A program made the translations under genes and the position numbers. Shown here piece after piece: positions 17,253 through 26,907 of a stretch of DNA of 41,435 bases. The notes below the pieces were generated by a model, which was given only the letters and a program-made list of their open reading frames with translations, had not been told where the DNA came from and made no database searches. Source of the stretch: an uncultured Burkholderiales bacterium (GTDB taxonomy: Bacteria; Pseudomonadota; Gammaproteobacteria; Burkholderiales; Burkholderiaceae_C); the NCBI GenBank assembly GCA_903830725.1, contig CAIKVH010000017.1:1-41435 (forward strand), written 5' to 3'. Every line of letters starts with the position of its first letter. The first letter of the stretch is position 1.

Positions 17253-18592
17253 ATAGTGCATTAGTCCTTGTCATAATGACATGCTTATTTCTATTTTTTG
17301 GCTATAGTGGAGTGCCTGTTGCATTTGCATTGATGGCCGGTGTCTTGGTTGGAACCTCTCTAACTCCAATCAGTTTGCCATCTATAGTTGGACAGATGTT
17401 TAACGGCATTGATTCCGAAGCATTAATGGCGATTCCCTTCTTTCTTCTGGTTGGTGAGCTAATGACTTCATCCAGAATAATCATAAGAATTGTGAATCTT
17501 TCACAAGCCATGGTAGGACACTTTAGGGGGGGATTGGCACAAGTTCTTACCATCTTCAGTATGTTCTTTTCTGGTATGTCAGGATCAGTATCGGCGGATG
17601 TTGCTGTCCTCACAAAAACAATGGCTGAGCCAATGAAGCGTGAGGGCTATTCACCTGCCTTTATTGCTTCTCTAGTTGCTGGCGCATCCACTATTGCGGC
17701 CCTAGTCCCGCCTAGTATCATGGCCGTTGTTTACGGCGCCATAGGTAACGTCTCAATTGCGGGGCTATTTTTGGGAGGTGTCGTACCAGGCTTAATGATT
17801 GGTATTGGCCTCATGATATATAGTTACTTATTTGGTCCAGCGGGGATAAAAAGAAAGCGATCTAGCTTTTCCCAACTAACCACAGCAGCACGCGAAGCAT
17901 TTCTGGCTATCCTTATTCCAATTATCATTTTAGGAGGCGTACTTACAGGTTGGTTTACACCAACTGAGGCTGGAGTCGTAGCAGTCGTCTATATACTTAT
18001 CATCGTATTACCCTTACTTAATCCATCGCATTTAAGAAAATTACCTCACGACTTCATACAGGCTGGAGTCGTCTTTTCATTACCTGTTATTACAATCGCA
18101 GCTGCATCTGCGTTTGGCTGGATGCTTGCTTACTTGCGGGGACCGATAGTCGTATCAGAATGGATAACTGGATTTGCTGGGTCAGATCCACATACCATCA
18201 TGTTTTTATTAGTAGCACTATTCGTAATTGTTGGGGACTTTATAGAACCCATACCTGCTATCGTTATTTTTATGCCAATTGTGACAGTCCTAACAGATAC
18301 CGGAAATATCTCCGGCGTTCATATGGGTGTTGTGCTAATCATTACACTTGCATTCGGACTTATCACACCACCCTATGGGTTGGCACTCTTAATGGCATCG
18401 AAATTTCTGAATGTTAAATTCTCCACAGCTCTAAAAGCTTCATTGCCAATCTATTTGATATTTTTCGCAACTATTGCAAGTGCGATATACATCCCGAATG
18501 TGGTGCTGTGGTTGCCTAAAAAGATTTTTCCTGAATCCGTTGGCTGCTTCAAATCACCTGCTGGAATGACTTACATTTGTCCTGGTGATTAA
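17249..18592 (+). CDS. TRAP transporter large permease DctM
   Basis: The 447-residue protein is strongly hydrophobic with about twelve membrane segments. It shows the family motifs ALMAIPFFLLVGELM, FSGMSGSVSADVAVL and GLITPPYGLALLMASK. It completes the dctP-dctQ-dctM operon. The last 25 residues (IFPESVGCFKSPAGMTYICPGD) are a hydrophilic tail slightly longer than usual. The next gene is convergent, starting on the other strand 11 bases away, with no clear terminator between. Confidence 0.92.
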   Translation: MNSALVLVIMTCLFLFFGYSGVPVAFALMAGVLVGTSLTPISLPSIVGQMFNGIDSEALMAIPFFLLVGELMTSSRIIIRIVNLSQAMVGHFRGGLAQVLTIFSMFFSGMSGSVSADVAVLTKTMAEPMKREGYSPAFIASLVAGASTIAALVPPSIMAVVYGAIGNVSIAGLFLGGVVPGLMIGIGLMIYSYLFGPAGIKRKRSSFSQLTTAAREAFLAILIPIIILGGVLTGWFTPTEAGVVAVVYILIIVLPLLNPSHLRKLPHDFIQAGVVFSLPVITIAAASAFGWMLAYLRGPIVVSEWITGFAGSDPHTIMFLLVALFVIVGDFIEPIPAIVIFMPIVTVLTDTGNISGVHMGVVLIITLAFGLITPPYGLALLMASKFLNVKFSTALKASLPIYLIFFATIASAIYIPNVVLWLPKKIFPESVGCFKSPAGMTYICPGD

Positions 18593-18602
18593 AGAGTTAG
18601 GA

Positions 18603-19181
18603 CTAGCCCAATCCGTTACAAACCAATTCAATTAAATCAACAAAGCTTTGACTTATTAAATATTCTTCTAATTTCAAAACCTCTAATGGGTTCGTTGGAA
18701 ACCAACCGAATAATTTCTTTTTAGAAAAATAGTAAAAACCAATTTTATCGGTGTTACTAGTTATTTTAAAGTTTTCTTTATCCAATTTGGATATATAGGG
18801 CTTCGTGCTTTTAAAAAATGTATTTGGTTTAGTACCGTACTCTAACAAAGGTTCCCAATCCACCAATACAAATCGGTGGCCATCCCAAATCGTATTTCTA
18901 GCAACAATGTCACCGTGATGTAGCATCAGTGAATTGATCGATTCTAATTCTAATGCTAACACTTTTAGCGCGTCTAATGTTGAACTGTAGTTTAGCTCCT
19001 TAGAAGGTTTAACATACTCTGAATTCAGCACTAAAAATTCATCATCAAAAATAAACTGATGCTCTCGTAGACAATTAAAACGCCCCCCAAGATTGTGAAT
19101 TAAATTAATTCGATCAATGTATCTTTTCTCATCACCTCCAAGCTCGGCTAGCCTCCATTTTTTAGTATGAATAGAATTCAA
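18603..19181 (-). CDS. Minimal protein-kinase-like (aminoglycoside-phosphotransferase fold) protein
   Basis: Contains a kinase catalytic loop HHGDIVARN (H89, D91, N96) followed 12 residues later by LVDWEP (D108), the equivalents of HxDxxxxN and DFG. The whole protein is only 192 residues. The part before the catalytic loop is about 85 residues, with no clear glycine-rich loop or obvious ATP-lysine motif. It is therefore either a very compact phosphotransferase or a partial kinase fold. The gene starts 18 bases after the WGR gene ends and is in the same direction, so the two are likely co-transcribed. The substrate is unknown; it may modify a partner protein or small molecule. The kinase-like call is good, while activity is uncertain. 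Confidence 0.62.
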   Translation of the reverse strand: MNSIHTKKWRLAELGGDEKRYIDRINLIHNLGGRFNCLREHQFIFDDEFLVLNSEYVKPSKELNYSSTLDALKVLALELESINSLMLHHGDIVARNTIWDGHRFVLVDWEPLLEYGTKPNTFFKSTKPYISKLDKENFKITSNTDKIGFYYFSKKKLFGWFPTNPLEVLKLEEYLISQSFVDLIELVCNGLG

Positions 19182-19199
19182 GATTCGGTAAGCGTGTAT

Positions 19200-19415
19200 T
19201 TAATATTTTTTGATTTCTACATACCCTTCTTTAAGTTTTTTTGTAATTGCCTTTTGCTCTTCAAGTCCTGCTGCACTTGCAGAATCAAACTCTTTAGTCT
19301 TGCTTTGACCAGTAGCACCAATTTTTCCATAATGAACTGTCATCGAATTAGCACTACAACTAATCTCCCAAAATTTATTAGATTTTTCATCTTTAAATTC
19401 AAAATACCTTGGCAT
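19200..19415 (-). CDS. Single-domain WGR protein
   Basis: The start is ATG 19415 (MPRYFEFKDEK), which has GGAG 7 bases upstream. The longer in-frame start has none. The 71 residues form one WGR domain: an FEF...KFWEI strand pair, then VHYGKIGATGQSKTKEF and a C-terminal helix LEEQKAITKKLKEGYVE. WGR domains occur in PARP enzymes, where they bind DNA ends, and in bacterial MolR/YehI-type proteins encoded near MoxR and VWA genes. Here the domain stands alone, 18 bases upstream of a kinase-like gene. It may be a nucleic-acid-binding or adapter subunit of that pair. Confidence 0.82.
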   Translation of the reverse strand: MPRYFEFKDEKSNKFWEISCSANSMTVHYGKIGATGQSKTKEFDSASAAGLEEQKAITKKLKEGYVEIKKY

Positions 19416-19605
19416 AATAATCTCCAAATAATAAGTAATTTAAACATCGATACCGATTTAAAACTCTATGATATAGCAAAGCATTTAAAAATTAGATTTT
19501 GTTTTCTACTTTCTTAGCCTACGATATTTCATTTTTCAAAAAAGACGATTATTATCAATTACATATCAATAATAATACTTTATATGTATCTAAAAAACTT
19601 TAACA

Positions 19606-20388
19606 ATGAAGATATTTTTTATAGCGCTTAGCCTATTAGCAAGCACCTGCTTTTCTGAGGTAATAACTGTTGATCAAAGTAGCCTCGGGTTTTCCATAAG
19701 TACAACTCCCACTCAAACCCTTTACTGGAGAGGAATTAATTCACAGGCCTTAATACTATTCATACCCGGCGGGAATGGGAATTTGGACTTAAAGCCCGGC
19801 ACTACTGATCGCAAATATTCTTTTTATCAAACACTTAAGAGTCTCACGAATCCAGAGCTAACAACCGGTAAATTCGATGTGGTTTTAATTGATTTTCCCT
19901 TACCCCTTCAAAGTTTAATTGACAGAGGTAGCAACGATCACATGGTTAGGATAGAAAGTATTATTCAATTTTATCAACATAAGACTGGATTACCCATATG
20001 GCTAATGGGGCATAGCAACGGTGGGATCAGTCTTACTAAATTTATTTTCTATCTTCAAAAAAATAACAAAACTCAGGAAATTGCCGGTGTTGTAGCGTCG
20101 GCTGTTAGAAATGGCACTGACTTTAATAAGCCGATAGATTTTCCAATTCTCTTTCTTCATCATGAACAAGATGGATGTATAAATACATCAAGTACACAGT
20201 CACAGAGACTTTTTGAAAAGGTAAAAGAATTGAGTAGTTCTAATATTCAATTCAAATGGATTACCGGCGGCGATTCAGAATCTGCGGACCCATGCCGCTC
20301 TGGTTTTCATATGTATTACAACTCAGGCACTGAGGCATCAAAATTTATTGAAAACTTCATTACATCTACAAGCATCAAGAATGATTAA
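19606..20388 (+). CDS. Exported alpha/beta hydrolase
   Basis: A Sec signal peptide (MKIFFIALSLLASTCFSE, about 18 residues) precedes a 240-residue alpha/beta hydrolase-like domain. It has an oxyanion-type loop IPGGNG near residue 54 and a nucleophile elbow GHSNGG (S137). Candidate acid and histidine residues are HHEQDGC near 186 and SGFHMYY near 237. It acts in the periplasm or outside. The substrate is unknown, and an ester or peptide is possible. It converges on the long STAND gene, 35 bases from its stop, and is not clearly part of any operon. Confidence 0.75.
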   Translation: MKIFFIALSLLASTCFSEVITVDQSSLGFSISTTPTQTLYWRGINSQALILFIPGGNGNLDLKPGTTDRKYSFYQTLKSLTNPELTTGKFDVVLIDFPLPLQSLIDRGSNDHMVRIESIIQFYQHKTGLPIWLMGHSNGGISLTKFIFYLQKNNKTQEIAGVVASAVRNGTDFNKPIDFPILFLHHEQDGCINTSSTQSQRLFEKVKELSSSNIQFKWITGGDSESADPCRSGFHMYYNSGTEASKFIENFITSTSIKND

Positions 20389-20423
20389 TCGATGGTGCAA
20401 AATCAAGTTAAACAAACCAAGTC

Positions 20424-23400
20424 TTAATGGTTATGACTCCCTTCTTCGCTGTTCATAATATCCAACAAAAGTAGTTTTCGACCCGATGCTACGATTGCCG
20501 TCGTACCGATTAATCCAAACAAACGAAGACTCTCGCCATGCCAGCGTACATGGAGTCCCGACTTTCTATAAACAAGTTTAATGGCCTGGCTTGTTCCCTG
20601 AGACCACCACTGTCCCGAGCGATATGCTCCTGCAACCACAGACAACTCTTCCCAGGGGCTGGGGTAAGGAATTACATCTATCCAAAATGCAGGACAGACC
20701 GATATCTGGGAACCGCTTTGGGGACTCCAAAGACGCAGAGTGGCGTCTTCCTCAGCCCATGATAAAAGGTTACCTTCGGAATCGATAACCTCAGCGTCTT
20801 CCACCATCCCTTGATGCCCCTCCAATACAGATATCAAATCACCACTATTAGAGTCCCAAAGGTATAGCGTTCCAACTGAAAAGGCCACCAAAACCATATC
20901 GTTGGGCAACGCTTTGGCGAAGACTATATACCCAATTGCACCGTCCTCCAAGGCATCCGAACGCGAGTAATAACCTGACGGGAAGTACTCTGAATCCTCT
21001 TCAATTAGCTTTAGCGTTGCCCCAGTTGAAGCATCCCAAAAACGCAAGTTATTTTGTACGTCCCATGACAGCCCACGACCATCAGGTAAGAAGTACCCAC
21101 CATCGGCCTTTTCGATCTTCACCGTCTCGAATAACGACTCCCCACTTTTACCATCCCAAAAAAGTATCGTGCCGTCATCTGACCAAGACACTAGTCTTCC
21201 GTCGGGTAGCAATTGGGCATCCAGGATGCTCCCGGTATGACCCTGCAAGGTCGCTGTGTTAGTACCGCTGTCGGGGTCCCACAGCCGGAGCGTCTGGTCG
21301 TCAGACCAAGATAAAACTCTACCGTCATGCAATATTTTTGCCCCTCGAATAAGCCTCTTGTGTCCTTTCATCTCAACTATGGGTAGCCCGCTATTCACAT
21401 CCCAAAGTCTAAGTGTTTTGTCTTCAGCCCAAGAAAGTAATCGGGCACCACGCACGGCTTCAACAAAAGAAATTCGATGCGAATGACCAACTTCACCCGC
21501 GGCAAGGGAACCAGCAACGCAATTCCAAAGTCGCAAGGTTTTATCTGATGACCAAGACAAAATCTGGCCACTTGGAAGGATTTGAGCTCCCGATACTTGG
21601 CTTTTATGTCCTTCTAGCAAAGCGAGAGGTGCTCCACTTTGCACGTCCCATAGCCTCAGCGTGCTATCTGCCGACCAAGACAACAGACGACCATCGGACA
21701 ATACCTGCGCACCAAGAACCTTATCAATATGCCCCTCTAGAACGGTAAGTAATGCTCCACTCTCACCATCCCAAATGCACAAAGTGCCACTCACGGACCA
21801 TGACAACAAACGGCCATCAGGAAGTAACTTCGCACCCAAGACGGATCCTGCGTTTGCCTGTAGAACTAACAAAGGAGCGCCCGTAACACGGTCCCATATT
21901 CGCAGTGAATTGTCTGCTGACCAAGAAAGCAAACGCCCGTCTTTCATTTGTAACGCGCCAAGTACTGAGTCTGTATGTCCTTGCATCACGACAAGCGTTT
22001 CAGTGGTTTTGAGATCCCACAAGCGCAGGGTTTTGCCTCCCCAGGTTAGGGCTTGGCCCTCGGGCAAAATCAAGGCGCCGTTAATTGTCCACCAACTACT
22101 TTCATCCATGACAGCAATTGATGCGCCACTTTCGCCGTCCCATAATCGCAAAGACTTGTCCTGGCGGCCTTCGTTGCCAGCCCAGGTCAGGATACGGCCG
22201 TCAGCTAGAACCTCAACACCCTTAATTGAATCTGTATGCCCTGACATTACAGAGATTAACTCACCGGTACTGATATCCCACAAACGTGCGGATTTATCAA
22301 AACCTTTCTCATTATCCCCATAGCCACTTGCCCACGAAAGTACCCTTTGATTTCCTAGCACTTGAACTTTATCTACACCTGAGGTGTGTCCCTTCATAAC
22401 AGCAATAAGTTCTCCACTTTCAGCATCCCACAACCGAAGCGTTTTATCCATGGACCAAGACAAAATTCGGTTATCGGCGAGAACCTTAACGCCGGATACT
22501 CCACTTAGATGTCCCTCCAAAACTGCAATAGACTGTCCACTTTGGCAATCCCACAGGCGCAGTGACCCATCCGAGGACCAAGACAACAACCGACCAGTTG
22601 GCAATTGAATAACGTCTAAAATAAGTCCTGTGTGCCCTTTCATTACTGCTATGGGTTTGCCAAGTAGGGTGTCCCATAATCGAAGCGTATGGTCATTCGA
22701 AACTAAATCTCCTGCCCAGGTAAGCACCCGAGAATCACTTATGACGAGAACATCGCTAGGGTGGCTAGAATGGCCTTGCATCACTGCTAATAACTCCCCA
22801 TTCTCGCAATCCCATAAGTGCAGACACTTTTCATTCGAATCGTGGCCACCGGTCCAAGAAAGAACGCGGTCGTTGGGCAACAACTTGACGCCTGCAATTG
22901 AGCCCGCATGCATTTCGAACAATAATAGCCCACTCGCAACATCCCAAATGCAAACCTTGTTCACAGACCAGGAGAGTAAACGGTTGTTTGAAAGAACTTC
23001 CACGCCTTCAATTTGATCTAAGTGACCATGCATGACCGCTAAAGATGCACCGCTATAGCCATCCCATAAGCGCAAAGAATTATCATCTGATGCATGACCT
23101 CCCGCCCATGAGATAAACCGCCCGCTAGGTAAAACCTTAACCCCTGTAATCGAAGCAGTATGACCCTGCATCACGGCAAGTAAATCGCCTTTTGCGGCGT
23201 CCCACAAACGCAGAGTACCGTCTGTTGACCAGGATAGAAGTCGGCCGTCGGGCAACACCTCTACATCCCAGATTCGTCCCTTGTGTCCGTTTAGGACTGC
23301 GAGTTGCTTACCATCATCCGAATTCCACAATCTTAAAGTGTTATCGCTCGACCATGACACCAACCGGCTATTGGGTAGCTCACGAACTCCCCAAATAAAA

Positions 23401-26400
23401 TTTGTATGCCCTTGCATGGCTGCTAAAGCAGCGCCACTTTCGGAGTCCCACAACCGTATCGCTGTTCCTCCCCAGGACATAATTCGTCCGTTGCTTAGAA
23501 TTTGAGCATTTGAAATACTTGGTGGTGTTCCCTCCATAACCGCAACCGCTACCCCGCTCTGTTCACTCCATAAATGCAAAGAGTGATGAGTCCAAGATAG
23601 TATTTGCCCACCGGGGAGAAATTTAGCCCCGTAAACATCCTTTGCATGGCCCAACATGTTTACCAACTGCAAACCACTTTTACCATCCCAAAGGCTTAGT
23701 TGTCGATGTGACCACAATAAAGCTCGACCGTCCAGAAGAACTTGAGCTCCAGTTATACCGAAAACACCTACTTCTGCCTTGGAGAGCAAAGTTCTTCCTT
23801 GTGCATCCCATAAATTCAGCATACCGTCCTGAGACCAAGACAAAATTTCTCCGGTCGTCAAGAGTTGCCCTCCCAAAACACGCCGCTTGTGGCCCTCCAA
23901 AACTGCTAGTGGCGCTCCATTCTCTGAGTCCCATAGACGCAGGGTACAGTCCCCCCAGGAGAGTACTCGTCCACCTGGCAAGAGTTTCGTTCCATACACA
24001 GATTCACTGTGCCCCTCCATCACCGCCAACAATGCATTACTAGCCACAATCCTTGGCCTTATTCGATTCCTTATCCAGACCCAATCGCAGCTACTTGAGC
24101 TAAGCCAAACCTGCGCTGCCTTGGTGATAATGCTATCGTCCGCATGTTCAACGCTCAGTTGCAGTAGTATTTTGTGCGCCGGCCAATGCGGGACACCTCG
24201 TCGTAAAATGTGAGCGTTTGCAAATACAAAACTCATCCATAGCCAGGCCTCGCTTTTTGATTCGCTATTATTTTTTATGATGTCATAATTTTCGAGCAAA
24301 TCATCAATCTGGTTGTATGCGCATTTGCCCATACAAAACCCAAAATCAGTTAACAAGTACCTTAGGTCATCATATCTTGAGGCCATTGATAACTGCCAGG
24401 GCTGCTCCATGACCCTGCGCAAAGCGACACTGATCTGCTTACCACCTGCGTCTGTGGATTTAAACAAAGCATTGTCGTTTGTTTCGTTTGGACGTATTTC
24501 CCTATCCAATTCTTTAAACATATCAGCCAATGCACCGTGGATATCCTTTTTGTGCTCCAGGTTTGACAAATATCTTTCTTTAAGCGATTCGGTGAACTCT
24601 CGGTGAAACCAACGCATCACAATTGCACCGTCCACCTCGGCTAGTCCAAGGTAAGGTTGCAGGTCAAAGAAAAGTCGCGACCAAATTATTGGAGGTAATG
24701 ACTTATAACTATTCCACTTAACCTGCGCTTTCTCATTCGCTTGAAACTCTTCACGTACTTGCTCATCTGTTCCTAAAACGCGTCCTAGTTCCTCCTCAGA
24801 TAGCCCAGATCTTCCCGCCGTAAGATATGCCAAAGCACGTTCTGTAAATACTTTCGGGTGGTTCTGTCGTCTAAGTAATCGAGTCTCTATCAATTCCTTA
24901 ATAAGTCCATCAACTGTCAAGGGCAACTCACCCGGTTCGTCCCACGAAGCCCAGGTACTCGCCTCTTCATAAGCCAGTTTGAGCCAAAGCGCTGATCCGT
25001 TTTCGCAGAATGCATTGAGTACAGCATCCTTTTGCTTCAAAGTTAACTGACGGCCAACGGACGGTGCTATTCCTGCATTAAACCAGGCCGATTGTTTATC
25101 AGCCAACCAAGCATCCAACATAAAACGTCCGTCTTGAGCGTTCATGGCAGGTACTTCAACCCAGTTGGTAAACCTTCTCTTGGCTGATTGCTCAACATTG
25201 GTGCTCGCTCGAAGGGAAACTACAATGCGTGAATACACAGGCAAATCAATGGGTAGCCATTCCAAGGTCCAGGCATTGTCTTTACTGTCAAGTTGATCTA
25301 GCGCATCCAAATACAGGTGTAGCGGGCGATCAGTGCTTGAATAGCCTAAGACTTTTACAAAAGCTTCAAATAATTGCTTTGCATTCTCTGGGACAGTCGG
25401 CTCTGGTTGTCCGAACAAACGAGATATATCGTTGGTCAAATCTAAAAGCAGGGTCATTAAAGACTCCGTCCCGGGAACTCCTCCAATGTAGCGCTGGACG
25501 ATTACGGCATTGTTGGACTCCCTTTCCAGATCGGATCTTGCGGATTTTGCTAGAAGTGCTGATTTGCCACTTCCTCCGAAGCCGATCAATACCAGGGGGG
25601 GGGTTGATAAATTAGCTTCTATATTCCCTGTGTATTCGGCAACCTGAGTTAGAAGTTCCTTGCGCCCAGCAAAGACCTTGGATCGACTGGCTCCAAACTC
25701 AAGATGTGCACGAATGCGCTCGTTCATTTCATCTAAGTGATCTATTGCCGAGAGCTCAGATGCAATCAAATTCTTTTGGTGAAGTAAAAAGAGCTTACAA
25801 AAATTGTCTAAATAATCTTGATCAATCGCAGAATTTTTGCCATGCCGATCCCATTTGGTTTCTAATTCATGTACATGATTACTAAGACGGGTTCGAAGTT
25901 CTGTCTCTAACTCAGCTAATCGATCTCTAGCGCCGGGGACAATGCTTGAGTTCTTGGCATCCCAGTCAATATAGTGACGTGCACTCTCCTCCTTAGGCAA
26001 TCCCTCTAAGCGTCGAACGTACACGTGGACGTGGTTAGGCGCATCGGCGGTTAATAGTGCCCCTAGTGCAATTTCTTGGTGCGTTGCTGAAGCAAAGTAA
26101 GGTAATCGGTCATTGCCTTGAAAGCCCGCCGCATCAACAGTACGTCTTAAAGCGGCGAGCAATTGGTTTTCTTCAGATGCACTCTCGTCCCAGGTACCTT
26201 TGCGATTGTGAAGGTGGTAGACAGGGGGAACCGCGTTATGGTCAGGCCCTTGGTAACCAGCAATGATTAAATTGGCATCTTTTGCAGTTGCAACCGCAAT
26301 AATTCGATCCCAGTGCGATAGCGGTATTCTCGCTGGTACTGGCTCCCAACCATAACGATCTCCTAAAAGAACTGCAAAGTTTGGTCTTGGAGATAGCAAC

Positions 26401-26624
26401 TGCGAGTGACGCACTTCTTCTAAGCAAATGCGCATTGTGTCGTGCTCAACCTGAGCTTCTTCGGTAATTCCCCATCGCAAATCCACTGCTTGAAAGCGAG
26501 CTCCCTTTTCGGCACAGAAACGCTCAAGCTCGGGAAATACGCATTTTTGTAATGCTTCTCGCTCGGCGGTAAAGTCACTAAACGTGGAGCTAATGAAAAG
26601 ACGAAATGTGCGATTAGGTATCAT
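20424..26624 (-). CDS. DUF4062-NACHT-WD40 STAND NTPase, 2066 residues
   Basis: The N-terminal domain (residues about 8-120) is DUF4062, with FISSTFSDFTAEREAL and VDLRWGITEE. This TIR-related domain is found in NACHT-WD40 proteins such as TEP1 and NPHP3. A NACHT-type NTPase follows, with Walker A GFGGSGKS at about 346-353 and a Walker B-like LHLYLDALDQLD near 437. A helical winged-helix and TPR-like region runs to about 865. The rest is about 26 WD40 blades of some 38-46 residues with consensus LLSWSxDxTLRLWD. STAND proteins of this shape are signal-sensing switches, often in defence against phage. The WD40 array would be the sensor and DUF4062 the effector or signalling part. The gene has no near neighbour in its direction, and no clear ribosome site was seen. 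Confidence 0.9.
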   Translation of the reverse strand: MIPNRTFRLFISSTFSDFTAEREALQKCVFPELERFCAEKGARFQAVDLRWGITEEAQVEHDTMRICLEEVRHSQLLSPRPNFAVLLGDRYGWEPVPARIPLSHWDRIIAVATAKDANLIIAGYQGPDHNAVPPVYHLHNRKGTWDESASEENQLLAALRRTVDAAGFQGNDRLPYFASATHQEIALGALLTADAPNHVHVYVRRLEGLPKEESARHYIDWDAKNSSIVPGARDRLAELETELRTRLSNHVHELETKWDRHGKNSAIDQDYLDNFCKLFLLHQKNLIASELSAIDHLDEMNERIRAHLEFGASRSKVFAGRKELLTQVAEYTGNIEANLSTPPLVLIGFGGSGKSALLAKSARSDLERESNNAVIVQRYIGGVPGTESLMTLLLDLTNDISRLFGQPEPTVPENAKQLFEAFVKVLGYSSTDRPLHLYLDALDQLDSKDNAWTLEWLPIDLPVYSRIVVSLRASTNVEQSAKRRFTNWVEVPAMNAQDGRFMLDAWLADKQSAWFNAGIAPSVGRQLTLKQKDAVLNAFCENGSALWLKLAYEEASTWASWDEPGELPLTVDGLIKELIETRLLRRQNHPKVFTERALAYLTAGRSGLSEEELGRVLGTDEQVREEFQANEKAQVKWNSYKSLPPIIWSRLFFDLQPYLGLAEVDGAIVMRWFHREFTESLKERYLSNLEHKKDIHGALADMFKELDREIRPNETNDNALFKSTDAGGKQISVALRRVMEQPWQLSMASRYDDLRYLLTDFGFCMGKCAYNQIDDLLENYDIIKNNSESKSEAWLWMSFVFANAHILRRGVPHWPAHKILLQLSVEHADDSIITKAAQVWLSSSSCDWVWIRNRIRPRIVASNALLAVMEGHSESVYGTKLLPGGRVLSWGDCTLRLWDSENGAPLAVLEGHKRRVLGGQLLTTGEILSWSQDGMLNLWDAQGRTLLSKAEVGVFGITGAQVLLDGRALLWSHRQLSLWDGKSGLQLVNMLGHAKDVYGAKFLPGGQILSWTHHSLHLWSEQSGVAVAVMEGTPPSISNAQILSNGRIMSWGGTAIRLWDSESGAALAAMQGHTNFIWGVRELPNSRLVSWSSDNTLRLWNSDDGKQLAVLNGHKGRIWDVEVLPDGRLLSWSTDGTLRLWDAAKGDLLAVMQGHTASITGVKVLPSGRFISWAGGHASDDNSLRLWDGYSGASLAVMHGHLDQIEGVEVLSNNRLLSWSVNKVCIWDVASGLLLFEMHAGSIAGVKLLPNDRVLSWTGGHDSNEKCLHLWDCENGELLAVMQGHSSHPSDVLVISDSRVLTWAGDLVSNDHTLRLWDTLLGKPIAVMKGHTGLILDVIQLPTGRLLSWSSDGSLRLWDCQSGQSIAVLEGHLSGVSGVKVLADNRILSWSMDKTLRLWDAESGELIAVMKGHTSGVDKVQVLGNQRVLSWASGYGDNEKGFDKSARLWDISTGELISVMSGHTDSIKGVEVLADGRILTWAGNEGRQDKSLRLWDGESGASIAVMDESSWWTINGALILPEGQALTWGGKTLRLWDLKTTETLVVMQGHTDSVLGALQMKDGRLLSWSADNSLRIWDRVTGAPLLVLQANAGSVLGAKLLPDGRLLSWSVSGTLCIWDGESGALLTVLEGHIDKVLGAQVLSDGRLLSWSADSTLRLWDVQSGAPLALLEGHKSQVSGAQILPSGQILSWSSDKTLRLWNCVAGSLAAGEVGHSHRISFVEAVRGARLLSWAEDKTLRLWDVNSGLPIVEMKGHKRLIRGAKILHDGRVLSWSDDQTLRLWDPDSGTNTATLQGHTGSILDAQLLPDGRLVSWSDDGTILFWDGKSGESLFETVKIEKADGGYFLPDGRGLSWDVQNNLRFWDASTGATLKLIEEDSEYFPSGYYSRSDALEDGAIGYIVFAKALPNDMVLVAFSVGTLYLWDSNSGDLISVLEGHQGMVEDAEVIDSEGNLLSWAEEDATLRLWSPQSGSQISVCPAFWIDVIPYPSPWEELSVVAGAYRSGQWWSQGTSQAIKLVYRKSGLHVRWHGESLRLFGLIGTTAIVASGRKLLLLDIMNSEEGSHNH
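25595..25603. repeat. Nine-G homopolymer (C9 in coding sense) just before the NACHT Walker A
   Basis: Nine consecutive G on the plus strand encode the proline pair of STPPLVLIGF in the STAND protein, about 10 codons before the Walker A lysine. Long G/C runs are rare in this AT-rich sequence. Slippage would shift the frame and remove the NTPase and all WD40 repeats. As assembled, the frame is intact. Confidence 0.85.
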
Positions 26625-26907
26625 AATGAGTATTGATTACTAATTTGTATATCAAAGGTATATCATATGCATATTATTGTTATTATTTAGCCGAAATCTG
26701 TCTAATAAAACACATTTTGGTGCTCGCGTTAAATAAAAAAGATACATTAAATCATATACTTACACATATTTTCTTGGGAATTCAGTTGCTTTATAAGTAT
26801 TAGATTTTCTAAAATCCAGAATTCGAGCAGAATATTAAAATTAAATCTAAAAATGCGGTTAAGAATTAATTACTTAACTCAATTTTAAACTCATGGGGAT
26901 ATCAATA
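26625..26907. promoter_or_regulatory. Divergent intergenic region between the STAND gene and the DUF4116 gene
   Basis: This AT-rich gap of 283 bases must contain the promoters of both divergent genes. No terminator, operator palindrome or RNA gene was recognised in it. Several TATA-like stretches occur, but none could be tied to a convincing -35 box. Confidence 0.3.

Noticed and set aside
20750-24030. Regular repeats of about 115-140 bases that could be taken for a DNA tandem repeat or CRISPR-like array
   Set aside because: They are diverged codon repeats of the WD40 blades in one frame, with no constant repeat and variable spacer pattern.
20538-24606. Many long plus-strand open frames (for example 21661-22323) opposite the WD40 region
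   Set aside because: They are antisense to the strongly supported WD40 repeats and their peptides repeat with the same period. They lack ribosome sites and any family pattern.
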